Below are positions 21,655-34,240 of a stretch of 64,000 bases of DNA, piece after piece. The notes beneath the pieces were generated by a model. That model ran no database searches. It was not told the DNA's origin and worked only from the letters and a program-made list of their open reading frames with translations. Both the position numbers and the translations under genes were made by a program. The stretch spans positions 175,710,096-175,774,095 of the forward strand of contig CM060985.1 of NCBI GenBank assembly GCA_030765065.1, given 5' to 3'. The stretch comes from Deroplatys truncata. Its lineage: Eukaryota > Arthropoda > Insecta > Mantodea > Mantidae. Each line of letters opens with the position of its first letter. The first letter of the stretch is position 1.

Positions 21655-22445
21655 GGTAGTAATTAAGACACTAGTTTCATAATTTTCATACGAGCGTCTT
21701 AATTGTCATTATAGTGCAGTTGCATACGACTGGTTTTGGTCGACCACACTAAAATTTCAAAACTTTACAAAAAGATCTTACCTTGTTAATTGCGTGTAAT
21801 TAAATGTTGATCGATTGGTAGCACCGATGGTAGGACCGTGAGCGCGTTTGAAACTGATGGTAGCACTGTTTACTGCACGCCGTATTTATTGTTTTTGCAG
21901 GTAACATGAAAGCAACATACTGAAGGAGAACAAATGAACTCAATTTTTTAGAATTTTAAAACTACAATGAACGAATTTATTTTATTTAAAATATACATTT
22001 CATTGCTTATCTGTGGAATAGATCCCAGTGGACTGCTGTGTTAAGAGGTATAGGTGAGCTGCGCATGTCACCGAGTAAGATCATAACGAGTATTATGGAT
22101 GCAATAACACTTCATCACGTCACATAATCAGCGTATTATAATGTGGTGAACCAAAATAACTATTTATGATACAAGTGTTAAAATTAGGGTTTTAGTTTAC
22201 GAATAGCAATGCTACGCGCAAAGTAAAATGACTTTTAACCTGTGTGACATATACTGTGTTTTAGATAGTCCTGAAATGTGTAAAATAACAATGAAACAAT
22301 ACTATATTAATTCCAGGTCTACATGCAACTAAAAGAAATGTCCTATAGAGCGAGATCAACAGGACAGTACTTACCTTACATCAGTCAATGAAGCGATTAT
22401 ATCCTATATCAGACTGTCTTCCGGATTTTTACCTACTCGACCACC
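21655..22445. other. Unassigned AT-rich DNA
   Basis: No gene, element end or repeat is recognised. Confidence 0.5.
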
Positions 22446-23135
22446 TTCATTGTACATAGAGAAGGTATTGTATTCCACCCAAAAATATGATACCGAAATT
22501 TATCGTAAATACGTGTTTTGAGGCCGCCTGAATCCAAAAAGGCATTTTTAGAAAAAGGTCCATGTGTATATCTGAAAAGAGCATAACTCCAAAACGAAAA
22601 GTGGAACAAATGCCACTCTTGATATTTAACTTCAGTATTTTCACAGATGTAACACTAAGATTTTCAAGAAATTACTTCCACCCCAAACTACCCTTTACAT
22701 GAAAGATTTTTTGAAAATATTGTTTTTCTGAAAAATGGCTGTAATATTGTGATTAAAATACCATATATTACATATATTTTACGTGTCAAATAAAATACAT
22801 ATGTTAAATTTTCTGAGAACAGCCTGTAAAGTCCCCTTTATTCGGAAGGAATTTTGTATAATCGAACGTTAAGCGATAGACGAAAACGGACTACACAAAA
22901 AGAGTAGATGTCTTTAAAACACACAATTTATTTGAAATAAGCCTTTTGTGTCATCAACCGTTTCCATAATATCCCTTAATATTGATTTCAATACTTCGTA
23001 ACCTTTTTCAAGTCCTGTCGCTATTCACTTGTCTCTTCCGATTTCATGGAAAATGTATGGCATTTTAAAACTTATCGTCCGGCCTTTAAACAAATGACTA
23101 ACGATTCGCTTTGCTCTATCGCCCTGTACCTATCA
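22446..23135 (-). repeat. Dispersed repeat DR, copy 5 (subtype B, minus)
   Basis: The 3' signature (GTACATAGAGAAGGTATTGT) is on the left, and the rest follows in reverse to the CTATCGCCCTGTACCTATCA region. The terminal inverted repeat is not seen. Confidence 0.75.
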
Positions 23136-23194
23136 GGAAGTATGTAATCAAACTATTTCTGCAAAGATTTATCTTGCCTAACGTGAAGTACACA

Positions 23195-24694
23195 GAAAAA
23201 TCTGATGTGTTGCACTCACATGGCTTTCTCTACTCTTGTACATGTATTTTTTACAAACGCTTATTCTCCACATGCTTCATGTTAATCGAGATGTTAATCT
23301 TATTGCTAATTTTCTTGTAGATGCAAGGGGAATACGGTAGGCTTTAAGCGATAGTCAAATATTTTAAGAGCTGGTTGCTATGTGGAGTATTCCATTCTCT
23401 TTGTATGTCCAGAATATAAAAAAACGAATAACGAATTCCCATTTGAGAAAAAGTATAATTACTGGAAAATTCAAACAAATAACAAGGAATATCTTGGAAA
23501 TGGTTCACTCCACAAAGAATTTATAGGATATAAATTGTGTGTTTTAACGAAATCTACATTTCTTGTGTAGTAAAATTTTGTCCATCTCTTACAGTTTACC
23601 AATTATGCAAAAGTCATTCAGAATAAAGAGGACTTTTCGAGATATTCCCAGAAGCTTCAAGACATACATTTTATTTGTCATGAAAATATCTTAAACCTAT
23701 GATATTTTAATCAAAATCGTTAGAGCCATTTTTAAGAAAATAAAAAGTTTTGAAAAATGTTCCATGTAAAGGGTAATCTAGGACGGGAGATTTTCTTGAA
23801 AAATCTTCGTGTCGCATCCTTGGAAGATGCTAAACATTAGGCATTATTTTTAACACTTAAATGATTTCAGTCAAATTTTATAATATGTAAATTCAATAAC
23901 CCCGCCTTGAAGCAATATGTGTATGTAATAGTTTGTAAAATGTATGTAACAGTCATTCCATATGCTTATATTATTGTATCCATGTTCAATAATGTTACGT
24001 GACTATATTACGTAAAGTAATAATGTAGGAGCTGTGAGAATAATAAGTTTAAAGTTGCTAACAATGAGGTAACCTTGAGACAATAATGAGTAAGGAAGTT
24101 AAAATGCTATTAGTGATTATTGGAGTAACAATAATGTAATTTTAGTGACAGTTTATAAAATAGCCAATCAACAACCAGAAAAAGCTTTAGTTAAATGAAG
24201 GTAGTCCATTGGAGTAGGATTAGCCAATCAGAGAGTTGAAATACAGAAATTTACAAGTTTAGACGGTTGAAATCAACTCAGTTGCCTCCAAACAGTGCTC
24301 ATAACCAGACGCGAGATGTGTCATCGAGAAATTAATTACGTATTCGTGTGAGACGAAAATAGTATATGTGTTAAAAGTGCAAGTATTAAATAAAAGAATC
24401 TCACAGCTCTCGATATCAGTGAAGTGATATTTAATTTGTGTCAAGGATTAATAAAAAGACGCCCAAAGCGTGGTGCAAACAACGTGACAAACCATCTATT
24501 TCGAACTCAAATACTAAGTTTGGTATTTATCCAACTTTTCGTTTTTGAGGTTCACAGACACACGGACATGTTACCAAAAATGCATTATTTGGAATCATAG
24601 CACCTCAAAGCATATATTTCCGGTTAAATCTTGGTATCGAATTTTTGGGTGGAATACAATACTTCCTCTACTTATTATACGTAGTAGAGAAAGT
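23195..24694 (+). repeat. Dispersed repeat DR, copy 6, split by an LTR-like insert
   Basis: It starts at AAAAATCTGATGTGTTGCAC and runs to about 23838. It resumes at about 24505 (TCAAATACTAAGTTTGGTAT) and ends at CGTAGTAGAGAAAGTAATAG. The 666 bp in between is foreign and related to 43458-44425. Confidence 0.8.
23839..24504 (+). mobile_element. LTR-like insertion, copy 1 (possible LTR plus leader)
   Basis: It is homologous to the minus-strand block at 43458-44425. Promoter-like signals are present: two CCAAT boxes (AGCCAATCAACAAC and TAGCCAATCAGAGAG), a TTATAAAATAG TATA-like box near 24153 and AATAAAAGA near 24391. Near the right end, GACGCCCAAAGCGTGGTGC (24458-24476) resembles the primer-binding region of insect LTR retrotransposons. 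There is no coding sequence. Compared with the other copy, about 300 bp upstream of that motif are missing. Exact ends are uncertain. Confidence 0.45.
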
Positions 24695-26090
24695 AATAGA
24701 CGATAGTGTTTAGAGAAAGTTATGTGCGATTTTCAGTTTATTTACCCCGTACATAGTATGTAGATAAGAAATTGCATCCCAACTAAAAATTCAAAACGAC
24801 ATTTCACAGGAAATACATGTTTTGAGGCACCTGAATTCAAAACAAGATATTTTTGGATAAGTCCGCGGGCATGTGAACAGCATAACTCAAAAACGTAAAG
24901 TCGGTACTTTGTATTTGAGTTTAGTATCTTCCAAGGATGCGACAAGAAGATTTTCAAGAAACCCTCTATCCCAAACTACCCTTTACATCGAACGTTTTTA
25001 AAATGTTTGATTTTCTCAAAAATGGTTCTAACGATTTTGATTAAAACAGCCTATGATTAAGATACACTGTCATTTGTGAAAATTGCAACCCCAGGAAGGA
25101 AACGCATGCATTTAATAGCACAGGTTAGGTACATGACAAGTAACAAATGATAAACTTTTCAAATCTATACATGACCTTTGAGCCCTAATATTCAGTATTT
25201 GCTGTGGCCTCCATGCGCTGCAATTAGAGCTGCTATACGCCGTGGTATTGAATCAAAAAGGTTCTGAATAAGTGCCTGAGGGATTTCATTCCACGCTATT
25301 GTATTCGAACTCACAAATCCATGGCACTGGTTACTGGAGGACCATGACGCACCAGGTGCCGACCAACCATATCCCAGACATGTTCGATGGGCGACATGTC
25401 AGGCGAACATGCAGGCCAGGAAAGCAATGGTACCCATCGCTCTTCGAAGAATTCCCCCCAGGGGCTCACCTTTTGTGAGTACGGGTTAGGCGCGCCCGGG
25501 GTACCCGAGCCATCCATAGCCATTTTCACCCTTTCATCCCCGTCCGGTCGAGGTGGGTTCGTTCTCGTGACCGGGGGACTCAAGGTAGGCTCTCGTGCGT
25601 TCTGTGCATATCATTACATCTCGCCCCTCGCCATCGCTTCTGTCTTCTCTTTTATTTATGCACATTTCGCCCCACGCATATTCATTTACACGTCTCTTTT
25701 ACTTCTTCGCCGGCCTACTTTGAGTGCGAAACGCCCACACACTTTTAGTTTCTTTTAACCTTTTATGTTAATCCTCCGTGGACACAGCCTGACGGATACC
25801 CGCGCACTGGATGCGCAGCTGGGTGAGTGGGTAATGGCGTCATCCCCACCACCCGGGGTCGTCATGTAGGGTATGTGTTCGTATCCGCTGTTCAACTGCA
25901 GTCCCGCGGTGGGGCCATTGCAGGAGCTGCTGGCTTCCGACGGCGATTGGGTCCCTCTGTCTATGTTCTGGGAGGTGTGACCCTGGGGTGAGTCTGGTAT
26001 AGATAGGCCACTCACCCAAGCCGGGGTAACGCCCGGGAAGTCAGAGCCCGAGGTCGGAGACGGTTGCAATGGTGGTGGACTTATCTCGCT

Positions 26091-27380
26091 ATGGAGCACC
26101 CTCCCTCCATTAATACAAACAAGCGCCGAAAAACTTTTGTAACAGAAGTAGCACCGCCGTCATCTGGTTGTTTCTTGGTCATTTCAAGAACAGAAGAAGG
26201 ACAAAACTTTGAGAAGGTGAACCCTTTTATAATTCAGAAGGGCATAGATGCTATTGCTGGTGCGGTTCAATCCTGCACTCGTTTACGGAATGGATCCTTA
26301 TTGACACAAACTAAGTCCGATCAGCAAAGTAAGACCTTGATGCGTGCTACGCTTCTCCACGGTTATCCCATCCGTGTCGAGAAGCACCGCACATTGAACT
26401 CCTGTCGGGGCGTCGTTACCACCCATAGCCTCGATGGTATATCGGACGAGAATCTAGTAGACTATCTATCCGATCAAAAGGTGACGGCAGTGCATCGAGT
26501 CCAGGCCAAACGCGACGGTGAATTGGTACCCACTCGTACCCTGTTTATTACATTTGATGGCGTCGATCTGCCTACGAGCATTTCCGCAGGGTACGAACGG
26601 ATTTCTGTGAGGCCTTATATACCTAGACCTCTGCGTTGTTTTAAATGCCAACGTTTTGGGCATACGCAAGTCTCATGTAAGAGTGCCGTTAACATCTGTG
26701 CAACATGCAGCCAGACCTCACACGAAGGTACCTGTTCAACAGCCCCCGTCTGCGTTAATTGTAAAGGATCTCATTCTGCTTCGTTTGCCGACTGTCCGCG
26801 GTACTTGGACGAGAAGGCGATCCAGGAGATCCGGGTAAAGGAAAAACTCTCCTTCGCTGAAGCCCGGAGGCGTTACCATGCGCGCCAACCTTCACTCCTG
26901 CGATCTGGCACATTTAGTTCTGTTGTTGCCTCGCCAGTACCACGAGTAGATGCCGAAACTCAGACCTGGACCATGACTGGATTAACCGCCACTACCATCC
27001 GGCCGTCCATTAAGGCTACAGTTACCAAGCCGTATAAACCTAGTCCCAAGTCAATGAAGTCGCAAGCCGTTGAAATGAAACCCAAGCAGAAACTTCGTAG
27101 GGAAGATTTTTTGAAAGACCCTCCGTGTGCGCGCGGTAACAAAAGTTCACCTTCTCCTCCTAGGAGGTCGCTGTCCCAGGAAGGTACTGGGACAAGCCGC
27201 GCTTAGCGGCACCCCTCACCCATCGCCACCCAGAACCGATTCACGGCGCTTGAATCGGTTTCTGGCACTGAGCGCGTGGGCCCTCCCTCCGAGGAAGCTA
27301 TGGAGTCTGACCAACTCCATACAAAAAGCCCGAGCCCAAAGGTTAAGCAAAAGATTCTTTTAAGCCGCCCTTCTAAGTAG
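26091..27380 (+). pseudogene. ORF1 gag-like nucleocapsid protein, copy 1
   Basis: This is an RNA-binding structural protein that coats the element RNA. The ATG at 26091 (MEHPPSINTNKRRK) is the first in frame and is conserved in copy 2. A basic N-terminus leads into an RNA-recognition-like region (about residues 20-180). Three CCHC-type zinc knuckles follow: CFKCQRFGHTQVSC, ICATCSQTSHEGTC and CVNCKGSHSASFADC (about residues 182-240). The C-terminus is basic and proline/serine-rich. A TAG at 27204-27206 ends the frame at 371 codons. Copy 2 has CAG there, and the same frame stays open past it (NRFTALESVSGTERVG) to TAG at 27378-27380. That TAG is therefore a private nonsense mutation near the C-terminus. 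ORF2 begins 20 bp beyond. Confidence 0.88.
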
Positions 27381-27400
27381 ACAGTTTATCCCTTTTATTC

Positions 27401-30400
27401 ATGGCTATCCTGACCTGGAATGTACGTGGTGTACGATCGCATAGGGCGGAACTGCAACTTTTATTGCGTTCCCATTCGCCTATGGTAGTATGTTTGCAGG
27501 AGCCTAAGATTCGCCCTCACGATCCTTTTGATCTCCGAGGATATACTCCGGTTCGCTACGACCTTGAACCGGAGGAGGGTACTCCTGCTCATGGAGGTGT
27601 CATGTTGTTAGTGCGTAACGACGTTCATTTTACACCTGTCACGCTTACATCCGACTTGCAAGCTGTTGCCGCTCGCCTTCACTTACGCGGCTTTTTGTTT
27701 TCTGTTTGCTCAGTGTATTCACCTCCATCGTCTCCCCTCGCTCCCGCGGACATTCGAGCTCTCCTGTCCGCTCTCCCAACACCATTTCTTCTGTTGGGAG
27801 ATTTTAATGCCCATCACCCACTATGGGGTTCGCCAAGGGCTTGTGCGAGGGGAACTCTTCTTTCCGACGTTTTTTATCAGTTCAATCTTTCCATCCTCAA
27901 TACAGGTGCACCTACTTTTATTTCTGATTCTTCTGGTAGATTCTCTCACCTGGGCCTTGCCATTTGCTCCCTCCAGCTTGCTCATCGTCTGCAGTGGAAC
28001 GTCGTCGCTGACACCTACTCCAGCGACCATTACCCCTGCATCGTTTCTCTTCTGTCACACCACGTACAGCATTCCAGAGTACCTACCTGGATATTCGCAA
28101 AAGCCGACTGGAGCTTGTATTACAGCCTCGTGCATTTTTACGATCAGCCCTTCGCCGACATTAACCAACTAGTGCAGCACCTTACGTCTACAATTTTCTC
28201 TGCCGCCGAACGCGCAATACCCCGTTCATCCTCTCAACCTCGGCGGCCACCGGTTCCGTGGTGGAACGAGGATTGTCGGGACGCCGTTCGTGCCCGTAGG
28301 ACTGCACTTAGGGTGTTTCGGCGACACCCTACTCTTGATAATTTGGTGACTTTTAAACAATCGCGCGCCAGGGCTCGTCGCATTATTCAGGATAGCAAGA
28401 AGGCGTCGTGGACTCGTTTTGTCGAGTCTTTTAATCGCTTTACGCCTTCATCCGTTGTTTGGGATAAACTTCGTCGCTTCCCAGGTAAAGTGTCGCATTG
28501 TACTGTTTCTGGCCTTCAGGTTTCCAATGCCATCATAGTAGATCCGGCTGCCATCGCTAACACCCTAGGATCTGCCTTTGAGGCGGTTTCCTGTTCAGAC
28601 CATTATTCCGCCGGTTTTCGCTGTATTAAGGACCGGCTGGATTCCGCACCATATACTTTTCGGTCTGCTAACACTGAATGATATAACGAACCTTTTACAC
28701 TGAGGGAGCTGGAGCACGCTCTTCATTGCTCTAGGCACTCCGCTCCTGGGCCGGACGGCATTCATGTCCTGATGTTAAAGCACCTTTCAGCCGACAGTAA
28801 ACTCTTTCTCTTACAGGTCTATAACCGTATTTGGCAAGACGGCATTTTTCCTTCCGTTTGGCGCGAAGCCACCATTGTCCCTATTCTTAAGCCTGGGAAG
28901 GATCGCCAACTTCCTTCCAGCTACCGCCCTATCTCCCTCACCAATTGCATTTGCAAGGTAATGGAGCGCATGATCAACGGGTGGTTGACATGGTGGCTTG
29001 AGTCTCAGAAACTTCTAGCGAACGCTCAGTGCGGATTTCGTCGCTATCGCTCTACCGTCGACCATCTGGTGTCCTTGTCGACGCATGTTATGAATGGATT
29101 TCTGAGAAAGTGTCAAACCATGGCTGTATTTTTTGACCTGGAGAAAGCTTATGACGCTTGTTGGAGGGGCGGCATTTTACGTACACTTCACGCATGGAAT
29201 ATCCGCGGTCGTCTTCCCATATTTCTTCGGGAGTTCATGACGGACCGCGTTTTTCGTGTACGTGTGGGCTCGGTTTTATCTCGTCGTTTCATTCAAGAAA
29301 ACGGAGTACCGCAGGGCTCTGTACTCAGTGTCACAATTTTTGCAATTGCTATCAACCCCATTGTTGATTGTATTCCACCTGTCATTTCATCGTCCCTTTT
29401 TGTTGACGATTTCGCTATTTATTGCAGTTCACGGCGGACCTGTCTCCTCGAACGCATTCTCCAGAGCTGTATCGACCGTCTCTACGCCTGGAGTAACGCC
29501 AACGGCTTTAATTTCTCGCCCGAGAAATCCGTCTGTATTAATTTCTGGCGCCGGAAGTATTTCCCTCCGCCCTTTCTCCATCTGGGGCCAGGGATACTTC
29601 CGTTTGCAGACGAGGCGAAAATTTTGGGGTTGATTTTTGATAGGAAGTTGTGTTGGACCTCGCACGTTTCCTTTTTAAAAGCAAAGTGTGACCGTTCTCT
29701 TAATCCTTTACGTGTTTTAAGTGGCACATCCTGGGGAGCTGATCGGACCGTCCTTCTTCGCCTTTATCGTTCTTTGGTCCGATCCAAGCTTGATTACGGG
29801 TGTACTGTTTATTCGTCGGCACGTCCATCTGTGTTACGTCGATTGAATGCCATTCACCATCGTGGCATAAGAGTCGCTACAGGGGCCTTTCCAACTAGCC
29901 CTGTACCCAGTCTTTACGCAGAAGCTGCAGAGCCTCCGCTGTCCTTCCGGCGTTAGATGCTTTTGTGCAGCTATGCTTTTCGACTCTCAAGCTTGCCTGA
30001 CCACCCGTCTTTCGAGTTTTTTTTCGAGGAGTCGCTTGATCGCCACTATTTGATTAGCTCCTCTGCATTGCTGCCTCCAGGGGTTCGATTTCGACAGCTC
30101 CTTCGGCATTTGGACGTTACGCCAGCGCCGGCCCTTCCTCGGGGTGAAACGCGTTTTCCTCCTTGGTCGCGCGCTGAGACCCACTGTCACCTTGGGTTAA
30201 CGTTGATGCCGAAGAATGAGACCCCTGCTTCAGTCCTTAGATCCGCATTTTTAGAACTTCAGGCAACATTCGGAGACTGTCATTTTATTTATACTGATGG
30301 GTCTAAGACTGATGTTGAAGTAGGATGTGCCTTTGTTTTAGGTGCGCATAGTTTTACTTTTCGTTTACCCGGGCAATGTTCGATTTATACCGCCGAACCT

Positions 30401-31089
30401 TTTAGTATCTATCAATGTGTTTTATACATTCAGCGGCACGACTTACGGCGTTGTGTTGTTTGTTCGGACTCTTTGAGTGCCCTTCAGGGTATTACAGCGC
30501 TGTACAGTTACCACCCTCTCGTACAGCGCATACATGACCTGCTCCACTCGCTGGGTGCCTCTGGCATCAGCGTCTCCTTCGTGTGGATTCCAGTCATGTG
30601 GGCACCTCAGGGAACGAGTCTGCCGACGCCGCTGCCAAATCGGCGATTTTATCCTCCAGATTTTTTACAACCGTTGTTCCCTCGTCTGATTTTAATGTTT
30701 TGTTACGTCACCGCATCCTCTCGCGCTTGCGCGATGAGTGGTCGGCCCTCCGGAGGATCAAATTGCGGGAGGTTAAACCTCTCCTGTTAATCTGGTGCAC
30801 CTCTTCTCGTTCTTCTCGTCGGGAAGAGGTGATTTTAGCTCGTCTACGCATCGGACATTGCCTTTTTAGTCATAGATACCTGCTTAGTGGTGATCCCGCA
30901 CCTCTGTGTGGTCAGTGTGCTCTGCCATTAACGGTCTGTCACATTTTAACCGAGTGTCAAGTTTTAGCTCCACTGCGCGTTCGCGTGGGTCTGCCTGTTG
31001 GCCTAGCCAACGTTTTGGCGGACGACGCGCATGCTGTAGAATATCTTTTACGTTTTATCACTGACATTGATTTTAGCTGTCGCATTTGA
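27401..31089 (+). pseudogene. ORF2 endonuclease-reverse transcriptase-RNase H, copy 1
   Basis: ORF2 nicks target DNA and copies the element RNA into it. From the ATG at 27401 (MAILTWNVRG), the APE-type endonuclease shows N7, E34, GDFNAHHPLWG (D134, N136) and SSDHYP (D209, H210). Reverse transcriptase shows SYRPISLT, AQCGFRRYRST, FFDLEKAYD, NGVPQGSVLS and the catalytic FVDD (D669, D670). RNase H shows YTDGSKT (D966), TAEPFSIY and CSDSLSALQ. After a one-base deletion near 30593, the frame continues with GNESADAAAK and then LCGQC...CHILTEC, a CCHC-like zinc motif. Two in-frame stops, TGA at 28679-28681 and TAG at 29954-29956, split it at domain borders. Both stops also occur in copy 2. About 1,229 codons in total. 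Confidence 0.92.
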
Positions 31090-31335
31090 TGCGCTGAGCG
31101 CCTTTTAGCTGTTTGATTTTATATTGTTACTTTTAATGGGGCTCTTCTCCCCGGACATAAGGCGCTCATGTTCCTTGCATTCTACAGTTCTTGACACGTT
31201 TTATTCTTTTAGTGACCATGATTTTAGTGTGTAGATTTTAGTCTTTGGTCTGTTGTGTTTTTTAGTGTTTTGACCAGGCGGGTTTGTTTGTGGTTTTTTA
31301 GTTTTTTGACTTTTTAATTTTATTTTCATACATTG

Positions 31336-31372
31336 TAAGGGCGCTAATAACCACTGTAGTTGAGCGCCCTTA
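31336..31372 (+). other. 3' UTR hairpin of non-LTR element, copy 1
   Basis: TAAGGGCGCT (31336-31345) pairs perfectly with AGCGCCCTTA (31363-31372) around a 17-base loop. It is followed by about 27 bases including the (TCA)n tail. The same stem is kept in copy 2, so it is probably the structure recognised by the reverse transcriptase. Confidence 0.8.
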
Positions 31373-32557
31373 AGCTCCACCTCATCATCATCATCATCAT
31401 CTTCGAAGAAGGCTTGTACATTCCTCGCAATATGTGGAATTGTTCTGTTGAAATGTGGCCTGTGGAGATACCTGAAGCAGGGGAGTACCTCAGGCTCTGC
31501 AACCACCGTTACGTACCGGTTGCTGTTCAAAGTGCCTTCAATTCGTAGGAGGCGTGATCGGTTGTAACCAATGGCGCCCCAAACCATCACACCTGGTTTT
31601 TGTCCTCTATGCCGCTCAACAATGCAGCCCTCCAGGTTGCGATCACCACGGTACCGCCGGACATGTATACGGCCATCACTGTAGGGCAGGTTGAAGCGGG
31701 TCTCGTCCGAAAAGACTACATTTTGCCACTCAGCACCCCAGCGACGATGTTCACGTGCCCATTACAGTCGGAGGAGCTTGTGGTTTTTGGACAATGGAAG
31801 CCGACGTAATGGCATGCATGCAATCAGTCCAACCTGCAGCAGATGGCAACGAACCGTTGATGCAGACAAGTCCACACCTGTTGCAGTGCTCCAGCGTCGA
31901 CCCAACACTGGATGAAGCTGTATGGTCCGTTATGTCCTTGCGGACAAGATGACGGTTATCCCATGCTGTGGTCATGTTCCGTGGTCCAGCACCCGCTCTA
32001 CGCTGCGTACGACCTTCTTCTATCCGCTGCTTCCTCACACGCATCAGTGTCGTAGCAGAATGCTCTGTACGAGCCGAAATGTCACGGTATGACAAACCCG
32101 ATCATTCTGTCCCGTTCGAACTCACTCACATGCCGATATGGCTCCCTTTGATGTCAACGAGTCATACTGGCACTTACTAAATTGTTTCCGCCTTGTTTGA
32201 CAGCTCTGCTCTTGACCTTGTCGGACCGACATGAGAGGGCTCTGCTCGGCCTACGTGTATATCCCATCTCTCTGCAAACCTAATCACCTATTGCTTGCAC
32301 AATCTTCTACACTTCCACCAAGTTTGGAGTTATTCGGGAAATTCCTTCTTGGTGTTGCAATTTTCACAAACGGCAGTGTATTTACATGACAAATAAAATG
32401 TATGTATTAAACTTTCTGTGAATAGTCTGTGAGGAGGTCCTCTTCATTCGGAAGGAATTTTGTGTAATATTGTATAACTGTTTAGTTTATTGAATAGTCT
32501 GAAAAAGCTATATAAAGCGATAGTGGGTAGGGAAAGTTATATGAAAGTAACACATTA

Positions 32558-33229
32558 AGTTTTAGTAATTATTTCCGTGTTGTTTGCTATTGACTATGTA
32601 TGGTATCTTCACGTATAAATGTTGGACTTCATCTTAATCAAGAAAGCCTCTCTTGCCCTAGGATGCTCGTTTGTCAGTTGGAAATCATTTCCTCAACGCA
32701 TTTAACGACCGTATAACTACCACAGTCTCTTCAGAGAGCGCGGTTAGAGGCTTTGATACAATTTGGAACCTCCTGTCTCACACTTGCGGTCGATTCTCTC
32801 TTATCAAGTCTTCCAGGTGGCGTCAGCAACACCTCGTACAATGGCAATATTACAGTAAAATTCTTCTAAGACTTTCTCGTTCCCAAATAGGCTGCTTAAA
32901 TTAGTTTAGAAGGATTATTATCAGTGTATCAGTTAATCACAAGGCAAAGAAAAGCGAACATTACATAAGAGACAAGCTTCATTTTATAATTCTTACTTTC
33001 CCAACTACTTATTATACAGTGTGTATCATTAGTAGTGCAAACTGAAATAGTTGAAAGTATACTAGTAGAAGCAAATCCGTTCAAGTATACATGGGTCCGC
33101 AAACGAGCCGTGTGCGAGAAAATTGCAAATGTGTGACTACAAGCCGCCACTGACTTCATCTGCCACTCTAAGTTCTCATAGCTTAAATTAACAAGGAATA
33201 CAATTCTACTTTAGTACGTTACATGTTAT
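32558..33229. other. Unassigned DNA
   Basis: No gene is recognised. A 77-codon frame at 32671-32904 and a 76-codon frame on the other strand at 32929-33159 have no known motif. Confidence 0.45.
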
Positions 33230-33412
33230 TAATACTTAACACTCAAAGTGTCGTCCTTGCCAATACTGCAATCGTCTCTCCAGTGAGTTTCGAATTCTTT
33301 CAAACACTCCCGGATCATGTTGGAATTCTTGACAAGCACATACAATACTCTGCTCCGGTACGGTATCAACGAAAGTGCTGTACACTACACTTTCGAGGTG
33401 ACACCAAACAGA
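33230..33412 (-). pseudogene. Tc1/mariner-like transposase C-terminal scrap
   Basis: Minus-strand reading gives CQEFQHDPGVFERIRNSLER followed by RLQYWQGRHFEC. It resembles the helical C-terminal tail of DUF4817-type transposases, which usually ends in GGHFEHLL. There are no ends and no catalytic part. DR copy 8 begins directly at its right edge. Confidence 0.4.
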
Positions 33413-34240
33413 AAAAATCTGATGTGTTACACTCACATGACTTTCTCTACTCTTGTAAAAACTATTTTTACAAACACTTATTCTCCATCTATTTCATATT
33501 AATCGAGATAAACATTTGCAGAAACGATCTATTGGAATGTAAATAGAATTACATTTTACACATAGTGACCAGTTCTAAAAATATTTGACTATCGCTTAAG
33601 GCCTACTATGTTCCCCTTGTTTTGTATTTGCAAGGGCAATATAGAAATACAGTAGCCTTTAAGCATAGACATATCTCTTAATAGTTGGTTGCTGTGTGCA
33701 GCACCATTCTCTTTGCCACAGATTAATACTCTTTGCATATCCAAGACTAAAATTAATAACGAATTCCCATTTGAGAAAATAAGTATTGAAAAATTTAAGG
33801 GAATAACAAGCAATATCTCGAAAACGGTTCACTCAACAAAAAAAATGTATATGACATAAATTGTGTATTTTAACGCGATCTACATTTTTTGTGTAGTAAA
33901 ATGTTGTCTATCTCTTATGGTTTACCAGTTATGCAAAAGTCGTTCACAATGAAGAATACTTTTGCAGACATTCCCAGAAAATTCAAGATATACGTTTTAT
34001 GTCTCACGAAAGTATCTTAAATATATGATACTTTAATCAAAATTTTCCAAAAATGTTCCATGTAAAGGGTATTCTGGGGTGGGGGATTTTCTTGAAAATC
34101 TTCGTATCGCATCTCTGGAAGATACTGAACCTAAATACCAAGTTTGATGTTTATCCGACTGTTCGTTTCTGAGTTATGCTGTTCACAGACACACACATAC
34201 TCACAGACACGGACATGTTTCCAAAAATGCTTTTTATGGA
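33412..34240 (+). repeat. Dispersed repeat DR, copy 8
   Basis: It starts at AAAAAATCTGATGTGTTACA and runs to GCTTTTTATGGAAAGT, stopping about 120 bp short of the usual 3' end. There it meets a reverse-orientation DR fragment. Confidence 0.85.

Larger units (their letters stand above)
25452..31399 (+). mobile_element. I-type non-LTR retrotransposon, copy 1 (5.95 kb)
   Basis: It is flanked by an exact 11-bp target duplication TCTTCGAAGAA (25441-25451 and 31400-31410). Layout: 5' leader of about 640 bp, ORF1 (gag-like), ORF2 (endonuclease, reverse transcriptase, RNase H, zinc motif), and a 3' UTR ending in a hairpin and a (TCA)n tail. A C-terminal RNase H and a short trinucleotide tail instead of poly(A) fit the I group rather than Jockey or CR1. 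Copy 2 at 34314 starts at the same base, so both are full length at the 5' end. ORF1 carries one stop; ORF2 carries two in-frame stops and one frameshift. Confidence 0.95.
25192..32143 (-). pseudogene. Tc1 transposase (DD34E type), interrupted and inactive
   Basis: Minus strand: the 5' part lies at about 32143-31411 and the 3' part at 25440-25192, with the LINE in between. Order of features: helix-turn-helix (YRDISARTEHSATTLMRV, about 32090), FSDETRFNLPYSDGR with the first aspartate (about 31715), KPGVMVWGAIGY (about 31590), a second-aspartate block that has decayed to RTIPHIARNV with no aspartate (about 31440), and SPDMSPIEHVWD with the terminal glutamate (about 25390). The stop is at 25192-25194. 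Loss of the second aspartate plus frameshifts near 31750 mean it was probably dead before or soon after the LINE arrived. Confidence 0.88.
25065..32378 (-). mobile_element. Tc1-like element, itself split by a non-LTR retrotransposon
   Basis: The ends are long inverted repeats of about 40 bp: CACTGTCATTTGTGAAAATT at the left, against CACTGCCGTTTGTGAAAATT read from the right. TA flanks lie at 25063-25064 and 32379-32380. After removal of the retrotransposon (25452-31399) and one copy of its 11-bp duplication, the element is about 1.35 kb. It carries a transposase on the minus strand. Confidence 0.93.
24733..32557 (-). repeat. Dispersed repeat DR, copy 7, split by Tc1
   Basis: The left part (24733-25064) runs from the 3' signature to the GATTTTGATTAAAACAGC region. 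The right part (32379-32557) resumes at TTTACATGACAAATAAAATG and ends at AGTAACACATTAAGTTT. In uninterrupted copies these two strings are contiguous (for example near 3150-3190), so the Tc1 element plainly inserted here. Confidence 0.85.

Noticed and set aside
27666-28172. 168-codon frame overlapping the LINE endonuclease (also 36523-37029)
   Set aside because: It is a shadow of ORF2 in another frame. It appears in both LINE copies only because the DNA is nearly identical there.
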